Below, piece after piece: positions 14,400 to 16,012 of a stretch of DNA of 16,012 nucleotides. The stretch is from an uncultured Moraxella sp. Its GTDB lineage: Bacteria > Pseudomonadota > Gammaproteobacteria > Pseudomonadales > Moraxellaceae. A program made the position numbers and the translations under genes. The notes beneath the pieces were generated by a model. It was not told the DNA's origin. It was given only the letters and a program-made list of their open reading frames with translations, and ran no database searches. Each line of letters begins with the position of its first letter. The first letter of the stretch is position 1. The stretch covers positions 1 through 16,012 of the forward strand of contig CALTTE010000042.1 in assembly GCA_943908405.1 (NCBI GenBank). Reading direction: 5' to 3'.

Positions 14400-14977
14400 T
14401 TGCATTTCTTACAGGGACAGTAAAAAGCATATCAGCCAATAGTGTGTGCGTTTTGACTGCTTCAGGGGTGGGCTATGAGGTGGCAATGTTATTGCCTGAA
14501 TTACACAGCATTACACCCAATCAAGAAATCAATTTGTGGACACATTTGATTGTTCGTGAAGATGCTCACAGCTTGTGTGGTTTTTTGTTGTATCAAGACA
14601 AGCAGTTGTTTCAGACCTTAATTAAGGTTTCTGGCATTGGCACAAAAATGGCTATGGCAATGCTATCAGCAATGAATAATAATGAGCTGATGCAATGCAT
14701 TGAACAAGGTGATATCGCTCAATTAACCACCATTCCAGGTGTGGGTAAAAAAATGGCTGAACGCTTGATATTTGAATTACAAGGCAAGCTTGTTTTAGCT
14801 AGTAATCAAACGACCATTAAAGACAGTAGCAATGATGCGTTGTTGGCGTTATTGAGTTTGGGTTATAAAGATAAAGAAGCTCAAAACGCCATTAAAATCG
14901 CCAAAACCCAAAACCCCGTCGCCGCCACCGAGCAATTACTCAAAATGAGCTTGCGACATTTATCTCGTTTGGGATGA
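14396..14977 (+). CDS. ruvA: Holliday junction branch migration protein RuvA
   Basis: DNA-binding subunit that forms a tetramer on Holliday junctions and loads the RuvB motor for recombinational repair. The N-terminal OB domain is at about 1-62, with the acidic pin residues Glu55-Asp56 (LIVREDAHSLCGF). Two helix-hairpin-helix motifs follow: LIKVSGIGTKMAMAML (about 75-90) and LTTIPGVGKKMAERLIFEL (about 110-128). After a short linker, the C-terminal RuvB-contact domain covers about 146-193 (DALLALLSLGYKDKEAQNAI). The 193-aa length is close to the usual 200. The start ATG lacks an SD and overlaps the stop of a short upstream frame. ruvB, usually next, is not here: a convergent DUF29 gene follows. 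No terminator was found after fba, so partial read-through from fba is possible. Confidence 0.95.
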   Translation: MIAFLTGTVKSISANSVCVLTASGVGYEVAMLLPELHSITPNQEINLWTHLIVREDAHSLCGFLLYQDKQLFQTLIKVSGIGTKMAMAMLSAMNNNELMQCIEQGDIAQLTTIPGVGKKMAERLIFELQGKLVLASNQTTIKDSSNDALLALLSLGYKDKEAQNAIKIAKTQNPVAATEQLLKMSLRHLSRLG

Positions 14978-14998
14978 TAAAAACAGGTGATAAAAACA
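14975..14998. repeat. 13-bp period repeat at ruvA stop
   Basis: TGATAAAAACA at 14975-14985 and 14988-14998; the first copy includes the ruvA TGA stop. A weaker third (CGATAAAG) follows. It fills the 54-bp convergent gap to the DUF29 gene, where no hairpin terminator was seen. Confidence 0.7.
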
Positions 14999-15031
14999 AA
15001 CGATAAAGCCAATCAAGTCAATATCAAAATA

Positions 15032-15520
15032 TCACCCTTGACTGGTAGGGTAAAAATCATCGTCTAGGATTTGTTCTATTGTCCAGATGGGGGTTTTAGG
15101 GAAAGTGGATTTAGGCAGCGTTGTTTCAGCATAAGCAAGGGAAACGCCCAAATTCCAAGCGGATTGTATCCACTTTTCATCTTTAAATACTCTAACCAAA
15201 GATGGTGTTTCGTCTAGTAGTTCATTAATTTCTGAACGCTGATTATCTACACTTCTTTCCCAACTTGAGTTTTTCTCTCTATGGGGGTCTTGCCAATTCA
15301 TCCCATTTTTTTCAGGTTGAAATTGCAGTTTTAGCAAATGTAAAATCAGCTGTTTTAAAGCACTTTTTAGGCTACGTTCTTGTGATTTACCCAAATCTTC
15401 CACCTCTTCAATCAAATTTTCAATATCTACTTCATCAAACTTTTTTTGTCTAAGAAGCAGGGCTTGATGGTTTGCCCAAGCGTAAAAATCACGCTCATAA
15501 GCCGTTTTTTTTGTGTCCAT
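15032..15520 (-). CDS. DUF29 family protein
   Basis: A 162-aa protein matching the DUF29 pattern from memory: N-terminal YERDFYAWANHQALLLRQKKF, then DIENLIEEVEDLGKSQERSLKSAL (long helix), LILHLLKLQFQP, a SWERSVDNQRSEI segment, and the C-terminal PIWTIEQILDDDFYP. The family is common in cyanobacteria and scattered among proteobacteria; its function is unknown. There is no signal peptide or membrane segment, so it is probably cytoplasmic and mostly helical. The start at 15520 is well supported by AGGAGA (15531-15526), 5 nt upstream. A TATAAT on the minus strand (15573-15568) could be its -10, though no clear -35 was found. It lies immediately downstream of the tRNA terminator and converges on ruvA. 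The scattered distribution and the position beside tRNA genes make a gained gene plausible, but no integration signs were seen. Confidence 0.8.
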   Translation of the reverse strand: MDTKKTAYERDFYAWANHQALLLRQKKFDEVDIENLIEEVEDLGKSQERSLKSALKQLILHLLKLQFQPEKNGMNWQDPHREKNSSWERSVDNQRSEINELLDETPSLVRVFKDEKWIQSAWNLGVSLAYAETTLPKSTFPKTPIWTIEQILDDDFYPTSQG

Positions 15521-15589
15521 TGCAATCTCCTATGGTGATGATTAAAAAAATAGTCAATTTGATTTATATTATAACCATTTTTAAGCAAT

Positions 15590-15621
15590 AAAAAAATCCC
15601 AAATCAGGGGAGATTTGGGAT
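15590..15621 (-). terminator. Terminator of the tRNA-Val/tRNA-Asp transcript
   Basis: Minus strand: ATCCCAAATC (15621-15612), 6-nt loop, GATTTGGGAT (15605-15596), perfect 10-bp stem, followed by a run of T (15595-15590). It lies about 105 nt after tRNA-Asp and just upstream of the DUF29 promoter region, so it separates the two. Confidence 0.92.
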
Positions 15622-15669
15622 ATAAACTGCAAGTTTGGTTTTCAAATGGGGTGTAAATATAAATAATTT

Positions 15670-15705
15670 GTAATTTGGTTGCAAAAAGTAATTTGGTTGC
15701 AAAAT
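15670..15705. repeat. 18-bp tandem duplication in tRNA trailer
   Basis: GTAATTTGGTTGCAAAAA (15670-15687) is followed by GTAATTTGGTTGCAAAAT (15688-15705), 17 of 18 bases identical. On the minus strand it lies in the trailer between tRNA-Asp and the terminator, a region that is trimmed away during maturation. Confidence 0.9.
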
Positions 15706-15726
15706 CTGTATGTAATAAAACCAAAA

Positions 15727-15803
15727 TGGCGCAGCGGACGGGACTTGAACCCGCGACCCTCGGCGTGACAGGCCGATATTCTAACCAACTGAACTACCGC
15801 TGC
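15727..15803 (-). tRNA. tRNA-Asp (anticodon GUC)
   Basis: A 77-nt cloverleaf with encoded CCA. Acceptor stem GCAGCGG / CCGCTGC, discriminator G, D-arm AGTTCAGTTGGTTAGAAT, anticodon loop CTGTCAC giving GUC, T-arm GCGGGTTCAAGTCCCGT. It is second in the transcript, only 4 nt after tRNA-Val. Confidence 0.97.
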
Positions 15804-15807
15804 GTTT

Positions 15808-15883
15808 TGGTGGGTGGTAACGGGCTCGAACCGCTGACCCTCTGCGTGTAAGGCAGATGCTCTACCAACTGAGCTAACCACCC
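15808..15883 (-). tRNA. tRNA-Val (anticodon UAC)
   Basis: A 76-nt cloverleaf with encoded CCA. Acceptor stem GGGTGGT / ACCACCC, discriminator A, D-arm AGCTCAGTTGGTAGAGC, anticodon loop CTTACAC giving UAC, T-arm AGCGGTTCGAGCCCGTT (partly weak pairing). It is first in a two-gene operon read leftwards. Confidence 0.97.
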
Positions 15884-15966
15884 TTAAGCAAGTTATATTA
15901 ACACAATATGTTATAATACAAGTAGTATTAAAATACGTTGTTATTAAAATAAAATCATTGCTTAAG
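15883..15966 (-). repeat. Inverted repeat flanking the tRNA-Val leader
   Basis: CTTAAGCAA (15883-15891) and TTGCTTAAG (15958-15966) are 9-bp complementary arms around a 66-nt AT-rich segment. In the transcript they would pair just before the mature 5' end of tRNA-Val (one arm takes in its first G). The arms share the palindrome CTTAAG, which raises the chance of coincidence. Confidence 0.5.
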
Positions 15967-15975
15967 TGAGTGGGT

Positions 15976-16003
15976 ATTATATAGATTATTTTGATAAGGT
16001 CAA
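15976..16003 (-). promoter_or_regulatory. Sigma70 promoter of the tRNA operon
   Basis: Minus strand: -35 TTGACC (16003-15998), 16-bp spacer, perfect -10 TATAAT (15981-15976). Transcription would start near 15969, giving a leader of about 85 nt before tRNA-Val. It is the best-matching promoter in the window, as expected for stable RNA. Confidence 0.8.
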
Positions 16004-16012
16004 GTGTTTTTT

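Noticed and set aside
15642..15881. 79-aa open frame over the two tRNA genes.
   Set aside because: The translation follows the tRNA sequences themselves (GRASALHAEGQRFEP-like strings are typical of mis-called frames over tRNAs).
1..16012. Search for mobile elements, CRISPR arrays, restriction, toxin-antitoxin or defence genes, and frameshifted genes.
   Set aside because: No transposase, integrase, regularly spaced repeats or such gene families were seen, and all recognised genes are full length.

Overview
The window looks like chromosomal core DNA from a low-GC member of the Moraxellaceae, most likely Moraxella or a close relative. This is an inference from protein resemblance, since no database was searched. 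The pointers are the AT-rich DNA, an Hfq with a very long Gly/Phe/Asp-rich tail, a GacA-type regulator, and PilS/PilR with a sigma-54 GSFTGA motif. No phage, transposon, CRISPR array or integrase was found. All genes appear intact.

Layout, left to right. Positions 60-1672 (+) hold miaA and hfq, probably co-transcribed and closed by a strong terminator. The 506-bp gap after hfq is not empty: its minus strand encodes a clear 6S RNA (about 1895-2080) with its own promoter, divergent from gpmI. Next come gpmI (+) and ctpA (+), a periplasmic carboxyl-terminal processing protease with a TTG start. Facing them on the minus strand is a regulatory block transcribed in the order gacA, pilS, pilR (9740 down to 5613). 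gacA and pilS overlap by 4 bp, while pilS and pilR are 178 bp apart. Divergent from gacA is pbpG (+), a penicillin-binding DD-endopeptidase/carboxypeptidase. It is followed by pgk (+) with a strong terminator, a small Ala/Asn/Val-repeat lipoprotein (+), fba (+) with an extended -10 promoter, and ruvA (+) without ruvB. The right end is on the minus strand: a tRNA-Val/tRNA-Asp pair with promoter and terminator, then a DUF29 gene.

Three functional themes appear. One is glycolysis/gluconeogenesis (gpmI, pgk, fba). A second is global RNA-based and two-component regulation (hfq, 6S RNA, gacA, pilSR, the last controlling type IV pili). The third is envelope maintenance (ctpA, pbpG, the small lipoprotein). 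Translation and repair genes (miaA, tRNAs, ruvA) complete the set.

No obviously new defence or biosynthetic system is present. The most useful observations are the 6S RNA, the gacA-pilS-pilR arrangement, repeat-built low-complexity segments in Hfq, PilR, CtpA and PbpG, and a striking series of short adjacent tandem duplications (10-18 bp, twice each) in most of the intergenic regions.
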